Shown piece by piece: positions 1 to 7,637 of a stretch of DNA of 32,871 nt (position 1 is its first letter; every line of letters starts with the position of its first letter). The stretch is from Corallococcus exercitus (GTDB taxonomy: Bacteria > Myxococcota > Myxococcia > Myxococcales > Myxococcaceae): the NCBI RefSeq assembly GCF_003611585.1, contig NZ_RAVW01000047.1, positions 1-32,871 on the forward strand, given 5' to 3'. Under the pieces are notes generated by a model. It ran no database searches and was not told the DNA's origin. It was given only the letters and a program-made list of their open reading frames with translations. The translations under genes and the position numbers were made by a program.

Positions 1-41
1 GTCGGTGGGGTTCATGAGCGTGGGGGCGTGGGTGAAAGGGT

Positions 42-569
42 TTACAGCTCGCCGGCGTGGGCCTGTTCGGCCAGGCGGAAGGAAAACTCCGCGCGGCGGT
101 TCTTCTCCGGGGCGTTCACGTCCGCAGGCCGCTCTTCTCCGTAGGAGATGACGGAGATGCGCCCGGGCTCGACGCCCAGGTTCACCAGGTAGGCGCGCAC
201 GCTGGCCGCCCGGCGCTGGCCCAGCGCGAGGTTGTATTCCGTCGTGCCCAGCTCGCAGGTGTGGCCCGCCACCGTCACCTTCGCCAGGCCGCGCTGACGC
301 AGGGCCTGCGCGATGCGCGCCAGCTCGTCGGTGGCCTCGGGCGGCAGGAGCGAGGAGTCGAGCGGGAAGTAGATGGGCGTGGCGCTGAGCGCCGCGAGCG
401 CCTGCTCCGGGTCGTCGCCGGGCGTGGGCTTCGCCGCGTTGCCGCGATCGCTGGCGGACGGGGCCGGCGTGTGGGCCGCGGCGTCGGCCGTGCTTGTGTT
501 GGCCGCGCGGCGGGCGCAGCCGGTGAGGCCAATGACTGACAGCAGGAGGACCAGGTGGGTTCGGTTCAT
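42..569 (-). CDS. pal: Pal-like OmpA-family peptidoglycan-associated lipoprotein
   Basis: This is a 175-residue outer-membrane lipoprotein that should bind peptidoglycan and tether the outer membrane to the wall. The N-terminus is a lipoprotein signal with lipobox LTGC (Cys18 is the predicted acylated residue). A low-complexity Ala/Pro/Thr linker (about 20-60) follows, then an OmpA C-terminal domain (about 64-168). That domain holds the Pal signatures IYFPLDSS, EYNLALGQRRA and ISYGEERP. The reading frame stays open upstream to 785, but the ATG at 569 was chosen because it places the signal peptide at the N-terminus. In the motif usually read GHTD the Asp is replaced by Cys105 (GHTCELGT); the conserved Arg of the RRA motif is kept. 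No tolB or tolQRA genes are adjacent. It lies 88 bp downstream of the regulator gene on the same strand and could be co-transcribed. The family is clear; an exact Pal role is less certain because myxobacteria carry many paralogues. Confidence 0.85.
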   Translation of the reverse strand: MNRTHLVLLLSVIGLTGCARRAANTSTADAAAHTPAPSASDRGNAAKPTPGDDPEQALAALSATPIYFPLDSSLLPPEATDELARIAQALRQRGLAKVTVAGHTCELGTTEYNLALGQRRAASVRAYLVNLGVEPGRISVISYGEERPADVNAPEKNRRAEFSFRLAEQAHAGEL

Positions 570-657
570 GCCCTGATACATGAGCAAGGGCTGTGCCGCT
601 GTCCTCCCGTCGGGCGCCGCTCGCGGTGCGGCGCAATGACTGGCAAAGCGCGTCGTC

Positions 658-2031
658 CTAGCGTTGCGAAACGCCGCTGTCGGTGCGCTCCCGGCGGTGG
701 ATGGTGGAGACATCAATCCCCAGCAGCTCCGCCGCCCGCGTCTTGTTGCCTCCACAGCGGGCAACCACCCACGCGATGTATTCACCCTCCAGCTGTCTCA
801 GCGGCACCACCTGTCCGTGGGCGGCGGCCAGCGGGTGGACCTCCGGCGCCGCGTCCGTGGTGTGCAGCCTCAGCTGGGCCAGGTCCACGGTGGGCTGAGC
901 ACCCAGGACGACCAGGCGCTCCACCAGGTTCTCCAGCTCGCGCACGTTGCCGGGCCAGGGCATGCGCGCGAGCGTGGCCACGACCTCGGGGGCCAGGGTG
1001 GTGACGGGGGAGCGCGGATTGCGCGCCCGCGCCTGCGCCACGAAATGCTCGGCCAGCTTCGGGATGTCCTCCGTGCGCTCGCGCAGCGGCGGCACTCGGA
1101 GTGAGACGACATTGAGCCGGTAGAAGAGGTCCGCCCGGAAGCGGCCTTCCTTCACCCGCGCGTCCAGGTCCTGATGCGTGGCGGCCAGGATGCGCACGTC
1201 CACCCGGCGCGAGCCGTCCGCGCCCACGGCCCGCACCTCGCCGTCCTGGAGCACGCGCAGCAGCTTCGCCTGGAGCTCCGGGGGCATGTCTCCAATCTCG
1301 TCGAGGAAGAGCGTGCCTCCGTCCGCCTCCAGGAAGAGGCCGCGGCGCGTGGTGGTCGCGCCGCTGAAGGCGCCCTTGATGTGGCCGAACAGCTCGCTCT
1401 CCAGGAGGGCGTGGGGCAGGGCGGTGCAGTTGACCGCCACGAAGGGCGCGGGGCTCCGGGGCCCTTCGGAATGCAGCGCCCTGGCGACCAGCTCCTTGCC
1501 ACTGCCGCTCTCCCCCCGGATGAGCACCGGCGCTTCGGAGGCGGCCACGCGGTCGATGAGTTCGTAGAGCGTCCGCATGGGCACGCTGTGGCCCAGGAGC
1601 GATCCCAGGCCGCTGCGCTGGGCCACCTGCCGCTTAAGGTCGCGGTGCTCGGCCTTCAGGCGCCGGGCCTCCAGCGCCCGCCCGACGTGGAGCAGCACCT
1701 CGTCCAGGCGGAAGGGCTTGGTGAGGTAGTGCCAGGCGCCCCGCTTCATCGCCTCCACCGCGCTCTCCACCGCGCCGAAGGCGGTCATCAGCAGCACCGG
1801 CAGCTCCGGGTCGTGCCGGCGCGCCGCCGCGAGCACGTCCAGCCCGTCCACCTCCTCCATGCGCAGGTCGCACAGCACGACGTCGTAGACGCGCGCCCTG
1901 AGCTGGGCGATGGCGTCCGCGCCGCCCGTGGAGAGGTCCACGCGATAGCCCGCGTCCGTGAGGGGCTCCTTCAACATCTGTCCCATCTCCTCGTGGTCAT
2001 CCACCACGAGGATGCGCGCGCTAGACGGCAT
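658..2031 (-). CDS. NtrC-family sigma-54 response regulator
   Basis: A 457-residue DNA-binding response regulator that activates sigma-54 promoters once phosphorylated by its partner kinase. The receiver domain (about 5-120) has the acidic pair DD at 11-12, phospho-acceptor Asp55 (CDLRM) and the conserved Lys in LTKPF. The central AAA+ domain (about 142-370) has Walker A GESGSGKE (173-180), the sigma-54 contact loop GAFSGA (220-225) and Walker B LFLDEIGD (241-248). The C-terminal Fis-type helix-turn-helix includes NKTRAAELLGIDVSTI. The ATG at 2031 was chosen because the receiver begins there; the longer open frame to 2124 lies inside the kinase gene. The start overlaps the kinase stop by 11 nt, which implies translational coupling. 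The family is certain; the target genes are not visible, although the downstream Pal-like gene is a candidate. Confidence 0.95.
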   Translation of the reverse strand: MPSSARILVVDDHEEMGQMLKEPLTDAGYRVDLSTGGADAIAQLRARVYDVVLCDLRMEEVDGLDVLAAARRHDPELPVLLMTAFGAVESAVEAMKRGAWHYLTKPFRLDEVLLHVGRALEARRLKAEHRDLKRQVAQRSGLGSLLGHSVPMRTLYELIDRVAASEAPVLIRGESGSGKELVARALHSEGPRSPAPFVAVNCTALPHALLESELFGHIKGAFSGATTTRRGLFLEADGGTLFLDEIGDMPPELQAKLLRVLQDGEVRAVGADGSRRVDVRILAATHQDLDARVKEGRFRADLFYRLNVVSLRVPPLRERTEDIPKLAEHFVAQARARNPRSPVTTLAPEVVATLARMPWPGNVRELENLVERLVVLGAQPTVDLAQLRLHTTDAAPEVHPLAAAHGQVVPLRQLEGEYIAWVVARCGGNKTRAAELLGIDVSTIHRRERTDSGVSQR

Positions 2032-4144
2032 GACGTTCCTCCCAGCTGACCGCGGCCACCGGCCACCGCAGCGTGACGACGGTGCCCCGGCCGGGCTCGC
2101 TGTCGACCCCCACCTGACCACCATGATTGCGGACGACCTGGGCCACCACGCTCAGGCCCAGGCCCGTGCCCTGGCCCCGCTTCTTGGTGGTGAAGAAGGG
2201 GTCGAACACCTGGTGCAGGTGCTCCGGCGCGATGCCCCGGCCGTCGTCCTGCACGCGGATCTCCACCAACTCCACCGCCTGGGCGTCTCCCGCCGCGCAC
2301 ACCCTGGCGCTCAGCCGCACGTGGCCTCCGGCGGTGCAGGCGTCACAGGCATTGAGGGCCAGGTTCAGGAGCACCTGCTGGAGCTGATCCGCGTCCGCCG
2401 CGAGGCAGGGGAGCCGCTCGGGCACGTCCCACTCGAAGTGCACGTGCCGGCGCTCGGCCTCCACATCGAGCAGCTCTTGAAGGCCGCGCACGACGGGCGC
2501 GAGGGGCACGACGCCGGCCCGGGCGGGCTGGAGGCGCGACAGGTCCAGGAGCTGCCGGATGATGCGGCTCACCCGGTCGATCTGCGTGACGATGGCGCTG
2601 AGGCCCCGGCCCTGCGGGTGCTCCACGCCGCCCACCTTCTGGAGCATGTACTCGGCGTGCCCCCGGATGATGCCCAGCGGCGTGCCAATCTCATGCGCCA
2701 CGCCCGCGGCGAGCACGCCCACCGTGGCCAGCTTCTCCGCGCGCAGCAGCTGGTCCTCCAGCATGCGCACGTTGCTCAGGTCCTCCAGCACCAGCAGCGT
2801 GCTGGCCTCTCCGTCGCCATGCTCCAGCGGGACGGCGTGGACGTTGAACTGGTCCTTCTCGTTGAAGAGGCTGAGCGGTTCGCCGTGCAGGCTGCGCACG
2901 GCGCCCTTGTCCCGCGCGGACAGCACCAGCGCGCCCAGCCGCTGCACCGCCGCCGAGGGAGCGGTGGGGAAGGCCTCCGGGAGGGTGCTGCCCACGGCGG
3001 TCGCGGGCAGGCGCGTTCGGAGGGCCTGGTTCACGGCGCTGATGCGGCCTTCGTGGTTGAGGGCCAGGATGCCCGTGGGGATGTGGTCGAGGATCTTCTG
3101 CGTCTTCTCGTGCAGGTGCGCGAACCTCGCCGCGTGGCGCAGGCTCTCCCGCAGCGCCACGGCCCGGCGGTTGGCGAGCACCACGTAGGTCCCGAACGCG
3201 ACGAGGAACACCGCGATGAGGAGCGCCGCCAGCGACAGGCGCAGCACCAGGGTGCGCTCGTGGGAGCGCAGCGCGTTCGTGGAGGAGAGCGTCGCCACGG
3301 ACCAGGACGCCTCGCCGCGCATGCGCAGGGGCCGGAACGTGGCCACCGCGTCCGATTGCCCCAGGCCCAGCCGCTGCGCCTCCGCCTCGTTGAGCCGCAG
3401 CGTCCCGGACGCGCCCGCGCGCATCCGCGCCACCAGCGTGCGCAGCCCCGGCACGAGCGTGCCCGCGGGCTCACCCAGGCGGCCGTGCCAGGACGCCAGG
3501 GCCGGGTCGCTCATGGGCGCGGGCGTGCCATGCGCGCCCAGCAGGAGCAGCCGCGTGTTCCCGTCCACCGTCACCATGCGCAGCGGCGCGAAGACGGGCT
3601 CCGTGTCCACGAGGATGGCGACGGCGCCTCCGCCCCCGGGCTCATCGGAGTCGATGCGGGTCGCGAAGACGCGCATCCATCCGGACGAGGCAGCCCCTTC
3701 GATGGGGTGCGAAGGGATGACGTGCCCCACCGGGGCCGTGAGGGCCTGACGCGCGGTGTCCACGAGCGCCGGGGGATGGACGGCGTCCCTCGGCAGGTGG
3801 CGCGACTTGTGGTCCACCAGGAAGAGCCGCTCGTCGCCTTCAGGGCCCAGCACGGCGATGGCGCGGTACTGGCCCACGGCCTCCAGCAGGGCGCGCAGCT
3901 CGTTGTGATGGTCTCCGGTGGAGCCGGGCTGGGCGAGCAGCTCGCTCGCGAAGCGCAGGTTGTCACCCAGGTCCTCGAGCGAACGGGCGACGCCGCTGGC
4001 GGCTTCGTCCAGCTGGGCCTGCCGGTCGCGCCCGAACTGTTCCACGAGCGCCTGCCGGTCGCGCTGGATGAACCACACGGCTCCGCCCGCCACGCTGGCC
4101 AGGGCGACGAGCAGGAGGATGAGGGGAGCGAGGAGCCGGTGCAT
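2021..4144 (-). CDS. Membrane sensor histidine kinase (NtrB-like, PAS-HisKA-HATPase)
   Basis: A 707-residue inner-membrane sensor kinase, the partner of the overlapping NtrC-type regulator. It has a first membrane helix at about 4-25 (LLAPLILLLVALASVAGG), a periplasmic sensor of some 270 residues, and a second helix at about 298-324. A PAS-like domain follows at about 348-458. The HisKA dimerisation helix carries phospho-acceptor His484 in AHEIGTPLG, and the C-terminal ATPase domain has the N box LNLALNACDA, the G1 box DDGRGIAPE and the G2 box GQGTGLGLS. The ATG at 4144 lies directly before the first helix; an in-frame TTG at 4165 is the alternative, and neither has a strong ribosome site. 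The periplasmic part could be a double-CACHE fold, but no ligand can be read from it. The gene is divergent from gpx across 156 bp. Confidence 0.93.
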   Translation of the reverse strand: MHRLLAPLILLLVALASVAGGAVWFIQRDRQALVEQFGRDRQAQLDEAASGVARSLEDLGDNLRFASELLAQPGSTGDHHNELRALLEAVGQYRAIAVLGPEGDERLFLVDHKSRHLPRDAVHPPALVDTARQALTAPVGHVIPSHPIEGAASSGWMRVFATRIDSDEPGGGGAVAILVDTEPVFAPLRMVTVDGNTRLLLLGAHGTPAPMSDPALASWHGRLGEPAGTLVPGLRTLVARMRAGASGTLRLNEAEAQRLGLGQSDAVATFRPLRMRGEASWSVATLSSTNALRSHERTLVLRLSLAALLIAVFLVAFGTYVVLANRRAVALRESLRHAARFAHLHEKTQKILDHIPTGILALNHEGRISAVNQALRTRLPATAVGSTLPEAFPTAPSAAVQRLGALVLSARDKGAVRSLHGEPLSLFNEKDQFNVHAVPLEHGDGEASTLLVLEDLSNVRMLEDQLLRAEKLATVGVLAAGVAHEIGTPLGIIRGHAEYMLQKVGGVEHPQGRGLSAIVTQIDRVSRIIRQLLDLSRLQPARAGVVPLAPVVRGLQELLDVEAERRHVHFEWDVPERLPCLAADADQLQQVLLNLALNACDACTAGGHVRLSARVCAAGDAQAVELVEIRVQDDGRGIAPEHLHQVFDPFFTTKKRGQGTGLGLSVVAQVVRNHGGQVGVDSEPGRGTVVTLRWPVAAVSWEERHAV

Positions 4145-4300
4145 GGGGGAAGGGAACCCACACAACGCAAGGCGCGGGCCAGCCGTTCCCCCAGGGGGCC
4201 GCGCACCCGGCCCTGCTGAGACCGCCGCAAATCACCACACCGGGGCTGGCACTTTGCCGCGCTAGAGTGGCTGCCCCCTCGAACGGAGACCGAGCTGAAC

Positions 4301-4852
4301 ATGAGCCAGAACCTCTTCGACATCCCCCTCAAAGGCATCGACGGCGCCCCCCGGACGCTCGGTCAGCACAAGGGCAAGGTCCTGCTGGTGGTGAACGTCG
4401 CGTCCAAGTGCGGCCTCACGCCCCAGTACGAAGGCCTGCAGAAGCTCTATGCCAGCAAGCAGGCGCAGGGCCTGGAGGTGCTGGGCTTCCCCGCGAACAA
4501 CTTCCTGGGGCAGGAGCCGGGCAGCGAGGCGGAGATCCAGCAGTTCTGCACGCTGAAGTACGACGTGACCTTCCCGATGTACTCGAAGATCTCCGTGGTG
4601 GGGCAGGACAAGCACCCGCTCTACCACGCGCTCACGGGGGCCATCCCCGTGGCCACGGGTGAGGGCCCCATGCGCGCGAACCTCAAGGGCTACGGCATCG
4701 AGGCGAACCCCCAGCCGGAGGTGCAGTGGAACTTCGAGAAGTTCCTCATCGGCCGGGATGGCCGCGTCGCGGGCCGCTTCGCTCCGGACGTGACGGCGGA
4801 GGATCCTCGGCTCGTGCAGGCCATTGACGCGGAGCTGGCGAAGCCGGCCTGA
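4301..4852 (+). CDS. gpx: Glutathione peroxidase (Cys type)
   Basis: A 183-residue thiol peroxidase that reduces hydrogen and lipid peroxides, probably with thioredoxin or a small thiol, in the cytoplasm. The peroxidatic residue is Cys37 in NVASKCGLTPQY; it is a cysteine, not selenocysteine. The rest of the catalytic signature is present: GFPANNFLGQEPG with Gln71, and a C-terminal WNFEKFL motif that supplies the Trp and Asn. Cys83 (FCTLKYDVTFP) is a candidate resolving residue. The region around 128-155 is longer than in minimal bacterial members, but such inserts are common. The ATG is preceded by a GGAG at 4285-4288. The stop codon is 2 bp from the stop of the converging dioxygenase gene, so no separate terminator fits between them. 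Confidence 0.95.
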   Translation: MSQNLFDIPLKGIDGAPRTLGQHKGKVLLVVNVASKCGLTPQYEGLQKLYASKQAQGLEVLGFPANNFLGQEPGSEAEIQQFCTLKYDVTFPMYSKISVVGQDKHPLYHALTGAIPVATGEGPMRANLKGYGIEANPQPEVQWNFEKFLIGRDGRVAGRFAPDVTAEDPRLVQAIDAELAKPA

Positions 4853-4854
4853 CG

Positions 4855-5556
4855 TCAGGCCCCCGGCACCGGGGGCTCCGTCCGTCCACAGGCGCGGTTG
4901 GCCGGGACGGCGATGTCGATCTTCTTGGGCCGGGGCAGGTTGAGGGCGTTCATCACCTGGATGAACTCCTCGCGGCTCCTGCCCGCGAGCCGCGGGTTGT
5001 GCCGCTTCTCCTCGCCGATGCTCGTCGCCGTGTTCCCGTGGTAGTCGTGACCGGGATAGACGAGCGTCGCGTCCGGGAGCTGGAAGAGGACGCGGGTGAT
5101 GGAGTCGTAGAGCTGGCCCGCGCTGCCGTTCTGGAAGTCGGTGCGGCCGTTGCCCCGCACCATCAGGGCGTCCCCGGTGAAGACGCGGTCGCCCAGCAGG
5201 TAGCTCACGCTGTCGTCCGTGTGGCCCGGCGTGGCGAGCACCTGGAAGGCGCACTGGCCGACGTGCACCGTGTCCCCATGCCGCACGTGGAGGTCTGCGG
5301 CCTCGGCCCCGCCGGCTCCGGCCACCACCTGGCACCGCGTGCGCTCGCGCAGCACGCCGGACGCGGTGACGTGGTCCGCGTGCACGTGGGTGTCGAAGAC
5401 GTGGGTGAGGACGAGCCCCAGCTCGCGGACGAGCCGCAGGTCGCGCTCCACCTGCTCCAGCACCGGGTCGATGAGGACGGCCTGACGCGTGGCCTCATCC
5501 CCGATGAGGTAGGTGTAGGTCGAGGACTCGGAGTCGAAGAGCTGGCGGAAGTGCAT
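4855..5556 (-). CDS. ETHE1-type persulfide dioxygenase (metallo-beta-lactamase fold)
   Basis: A 233-residue non-haem iron enzyme predicted to oxidise glutathione persulfide to sulfite. The metallo-beta-lactamase fold is shown by the THVHADH motif (56-62), GHTDD with His112, TGDA with Asp129 and YPGHDY with His170. In ETHE1-type enzymes two His and one Asp of this set bind a single iron. The ETHE1-specific segments RGNGRTDFQNG (134-144) and SIGEEKRHNPRL (179-190) separate it from glyoxalase II, which has different residues here. The ATG is supported by a GGAGG seven bases upstream on the minus strand. It is divergent from the sulfide:quinone oxidoreductase gene over 153 bp, and that enzyme's persulfide product is this enzyme's substrate. 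This pairing strengthens the call. Confidence 0.92.
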   Translation of the reverse strand: MHFRQLFDSESSTYTYLIGDEATRQAVLIDPVLEQVERDLRLVRELGLVLTHVFDTHVHADHVTASGVLRERTRCQVVAGAGGAEAADLHVRHGDTVHVGQCAFQVLATPGHTDDSVSYLLGDRVFTGDALMVRGNGRTDFQNGSAGQLYDSITRVLFQLPDATLVYPGHDYHGNTATSIGEEKRHNPRLAGRSREEFIQVMNALNLPRPKKIDIAVPANRACGRTEPPVPGA

Positions 5557-5709
5557 GTCGAGGCCTCCGGGTTCGGGCTCGTGAATCCTGCTCCGGAAAC
5601 CAGGGCCAGGAAAAGGGATGTCCTCCTTTCAACGGGGGAGTCGCATCGGAGCGCAGTTGTCGCGGCGGGCTTCCGCACGCAGTCTCGCCGGCGCTCATTT
5701 GGAGGCCTC
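5557..5709. promoter_or_regulatory. Divergent control region between persulfide dioxygenase and sulfide:quinone oxidoreductase
   Basis: This 153-bp spacer must hold the promoters of both divergent sulfide genes. Ribosome sites are visible at each end: GGAGG at 5701-5705 before the SQR ATG, and its minus-strand counterpart just right of 5556. No convincing -35/-10 pair, sigma-54 site or long palindrome was found by eye. The promoter role is inferred from gene orientation only. Confidence 0.4.
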
Positions 5710-6924
5710 ATGTCCGCTCCCTCGCAGCACCATCGCGTGCTGATCATCGGTGGCGGCACCGCGGGCCTCACGGTCGCGGCACGGCTGCGGCGAAAGGGCC
5801 TGCGGGATGTCGCCATCCTCGAGCCCTCGGCGCATCACTACTATCAGCCGCTGTGGACGCTGGTGGGCGCCGGCGCCGCGGACATCGCCAGCTCCGTGCG
5901 GCCTCAGGCGGACTACATCCCGGAGGGGGCCCGGTGGCTCCAGGATTGGGCGGAGGAGGTGGACCCCGTCCGCCAGCAGGTGCTCACGCGGGGCGGAGAG
6001 CGCCTGGCCTATGACTTCCTCGTGGTCGCTCCCGGCATCCAGCTGGACTGGGACCGGGTGCATGGCCTGCGCGAGGCGCTGGAGACGCCGTTCGTGTCCA
6101 GCAACTACGACTTCCGGCTCGCGCCGAAGACGTGGGAGATGGTGCGGGCGTTCCAGGGCGGCACGGCCCTCTTCACCCACCCGGCCACGCCCGTGAAGTG
6201 CGCGGGGGCGCCGCAGAAGATCATGTACCTGGTGGCGGACCACCTGCGCCGCAGCGGGCTCACCGCGAAGTCGCGCGTCGTCTTCGGCTCGGGGGCCCGG
6301 ACCCTCTTCGCGGTGCAGCCTTTCGCGAAGGTGCTGGAGGGCGTCGTGGAGCGCTACGGCATCGAGACGCACTTCGGCCACGACCTGATCGAGGTGCGCG
6401 CGGGCACCCGCGAGGCCGTCTTCGCGGTGACGCGGGACGGACGCCGGGAGCTGGTGACGGTGGGCTATGACCTGCTGCACGTCACGCCTCCGCAGAGCGC
6501 GCCGGACTTCATCAAGCGCAGCGCGCTCGCCCATCAGGACGGACCGAACGCGGGTTGGGTCAAGGCGCACAAGTACACGCTTCAGCACCCGGAATACCCG
6601 AACGTGTTCGCCATCGGGGACGCGAGCGACCTGCCCACGTCCCGCACCGGCGCTGCGGTCCGGGCGGAGGCGCCGGTGCTCGTGGAGAACCTGCTCGCCG
6701 TGATGGCGGGGAAGGAGCCCACGGCCCGGTATGACGGCTATGCGTCCTGTCCGCTGGTGACGGGCTACGGGCGGATGCTGCTCGCCGAGTTCGACTACGA
6801 GGGCAAGCCCGCGCCGAGCCTGCCGTTCATCAACACGTTCGTGGAGCGGCGGGACCTGTGGCTGCTCAAGAAGTACGGGCTGCCGCGCCTGTACTGGGAC
6901 GGGATGCTTCGTGGGCGCGCCTGA
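5710..6924 (+). CDS. sqr: Sulfide:quinone oxidoreductase, mitochondrial (SQOR-like) type
   Basis: A 404-residue membrane-associated flavoprotein that oxidises H2S and passes electrons to quinone. The N-terminus has the FAD-binding glycine motif LIIGGGTAGL (11-20). The two redox-active cysteines of the human SQOR class are both present in closely matching contexts: Cys164 in TPVKCAGAPQKIMYL and Cys347 in YDGYASCPLVTGYG. A second nucleotide-contact segment, NVFAIGDASDLPTS (about 298-311), is also conserved. The open frame extends far upstream (to 4999) antisense to the dioxygenase, but the ATG at 5710 follows a GGAGG and begins the Rossmann fold. Carbonic anhydrase follows 25 bp downstream on the same strand. 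Together with the divergent dioxygenase it forms a sulfide-oxidation module. Confidence 0.95.
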   Translation: MSAPSQHHRVLIIGGGTAGLTVAARLRRKGLRDVAILEPSAHHYYQPLWTLVGAGAADIASSVRPQADYIPEGARWLQDWAEEVDPVRQQVLTRGGERLAYDFLVVAPGIQLDWDRVHGLREALETPFVSSNYDFRLAPKTWEMVRAFQGGTALFTHPATPVKCAGAPQKIMYLVADHLRRSGLTAKSRVVFGSGARTLFAVQPFAKVLEGVVERYGIETHFGHDLIEVRAGTREAVFAVTRDGRRELVTVGYDLLHVTPPQSAPDFIKRSALAHQDGPNAGWVKAHKYTLQHPEYPNVFAIGDASDLPTSRTGAAVRAEAPVLVENLLAVMAGKEPTARYDGYASCPLVTGYGRMLLAEFDYEGKPAPSLPFINTFVERRDLWLLKKYGLPRLYWDGMLRGRA

Positions 6925-6949
6925 CACTCGCGAAAGGGACTTCTCGACG

Positions 6950-7618
6950 ATGGGCCCTGGTCATGCCAGCGTCACGTCCGTGACGCCCTACGACAAGATC
7001 TTCGAGAACAACAAGCTCTGGGCGGAGGAGCAGCTCCGCGCGGATCCGGACTACTTCACCAAGCTGTCGGTGTCGCAGCAGCCGGACTTCCTCTACATCG
7101 GGTGCTCGGACAGCCGCGTCCCCGCCAACCAGATCATGGGCCTGGCGCCCGGTGACGTGTTCGTGCACCGCAACGTCGCCAACCTGGTCAACAACGTCGA
7201 CCTCAACGTGATGTCGGTCATCAACTACGCCGTCCGGCAGCTGGACGTGAAGCACATCATCGTCTGCGGCCACTACGGCTGCGGCGGCGTGCGCGCGGCG
7301 ATGCAGCCCAAGGACCTGGGCATCCTCAATCCCTGGCTGCGCAACATCCGCGACGTGTACCGCTTCCACAAGCAGGAGCTGGACTCCATCTCGGATGAGA
7401 CGAAGCGCTACGAGCGGCTGGTGGAGCTCAACGTCCTGGAGCAGAGCATCAACATCATCAAGACGGCCGCCGTGCAGAAGTCCTACGTGACGCGCGGCTT
7501 CCCCATCGTGCACTCGTGGGTGTTCGACCTGCGCAACGGCATCCTCCAGGACCTGAAGCTGGACTTCGTCCAGACGCTCCACAACATCCAGGAGGTCTAC
7601 GACCTCACGAAGGAGTGA
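6950..7618 (+). CDS. can: Beta-class carbonic anhydrase
   Basis: A 222-residue cytoplasmic zinc enzyme that interconverts CO2 and bicarbonate. The zinc ligands are Cys52 (in GCSDSR), His108 and Cys111 (in GHYGCGG); Asp54 and Arg56 form the catalytic dyad. The length and the N-terminal helical arm (YDKIFENNKLWAEEQL) fit the Can/CynT group. The ATG at 6950 was preferred because a GAAAGGGA tract lies about 10 bases upstream. An in-frame GTG at 6911 would overlap the SQR stop and adds 13 residues unlike the family. The short gap suggests co-transcription with SQR. The link to sulfide metabolism is not obvious; bicarbonate supply or pH balance is only a guess. The gene converges on the helicase gene with a 19-bp gap. 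Confidence 0.95.
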   Translation: MGPGHASVTSVTPYDKIFENNKLWAEEQLRADPDYFTKLSVSQQPDFLYIGCSDSRVPANQIMGLAPGDVFVHRNVANLVNNVDLNVMSVINYAVRQLDVKHIIVCGHYGCGGVRAAMQPKDLGILNPWLRNIRDVYRFHKQELDSISDETKRYERLVELNVLEQSINIIKTAAVQKSYVTRGFPIVHSWVFDLRNGILQDLKLDFVQTLHNIQEVYDLTKE

Positions 7619-7637
7619 GGCCGTGGGCCCGCCGGGG

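Noticed and set aside
1-41. Left-edge sequence
   Set aside because: Only 41 bases lie beyond the Pal-like stop codon. No gene, terminator or adaptor sequence can be supported there.
1958-4219. Long plus-strand open frame (753 codons) opposite the two-component genes
   Set aside because: It is antisense to a histidine kinase and regulator with clear motifs; its translation is Arg/His/Gly-rich with no domain. It is a high-GC shadow.
4247-4260. Possible sigma-54 promoter (TGGCAC...GCC) upstream of gpx
   Set aside because: The GG and GC elements are one base too close and the TTGC half is absent, so it does not fit the -24/-12 rule. The TAGAGT at 4263-4268 could be a -10 box, but no -35 partner is seen.
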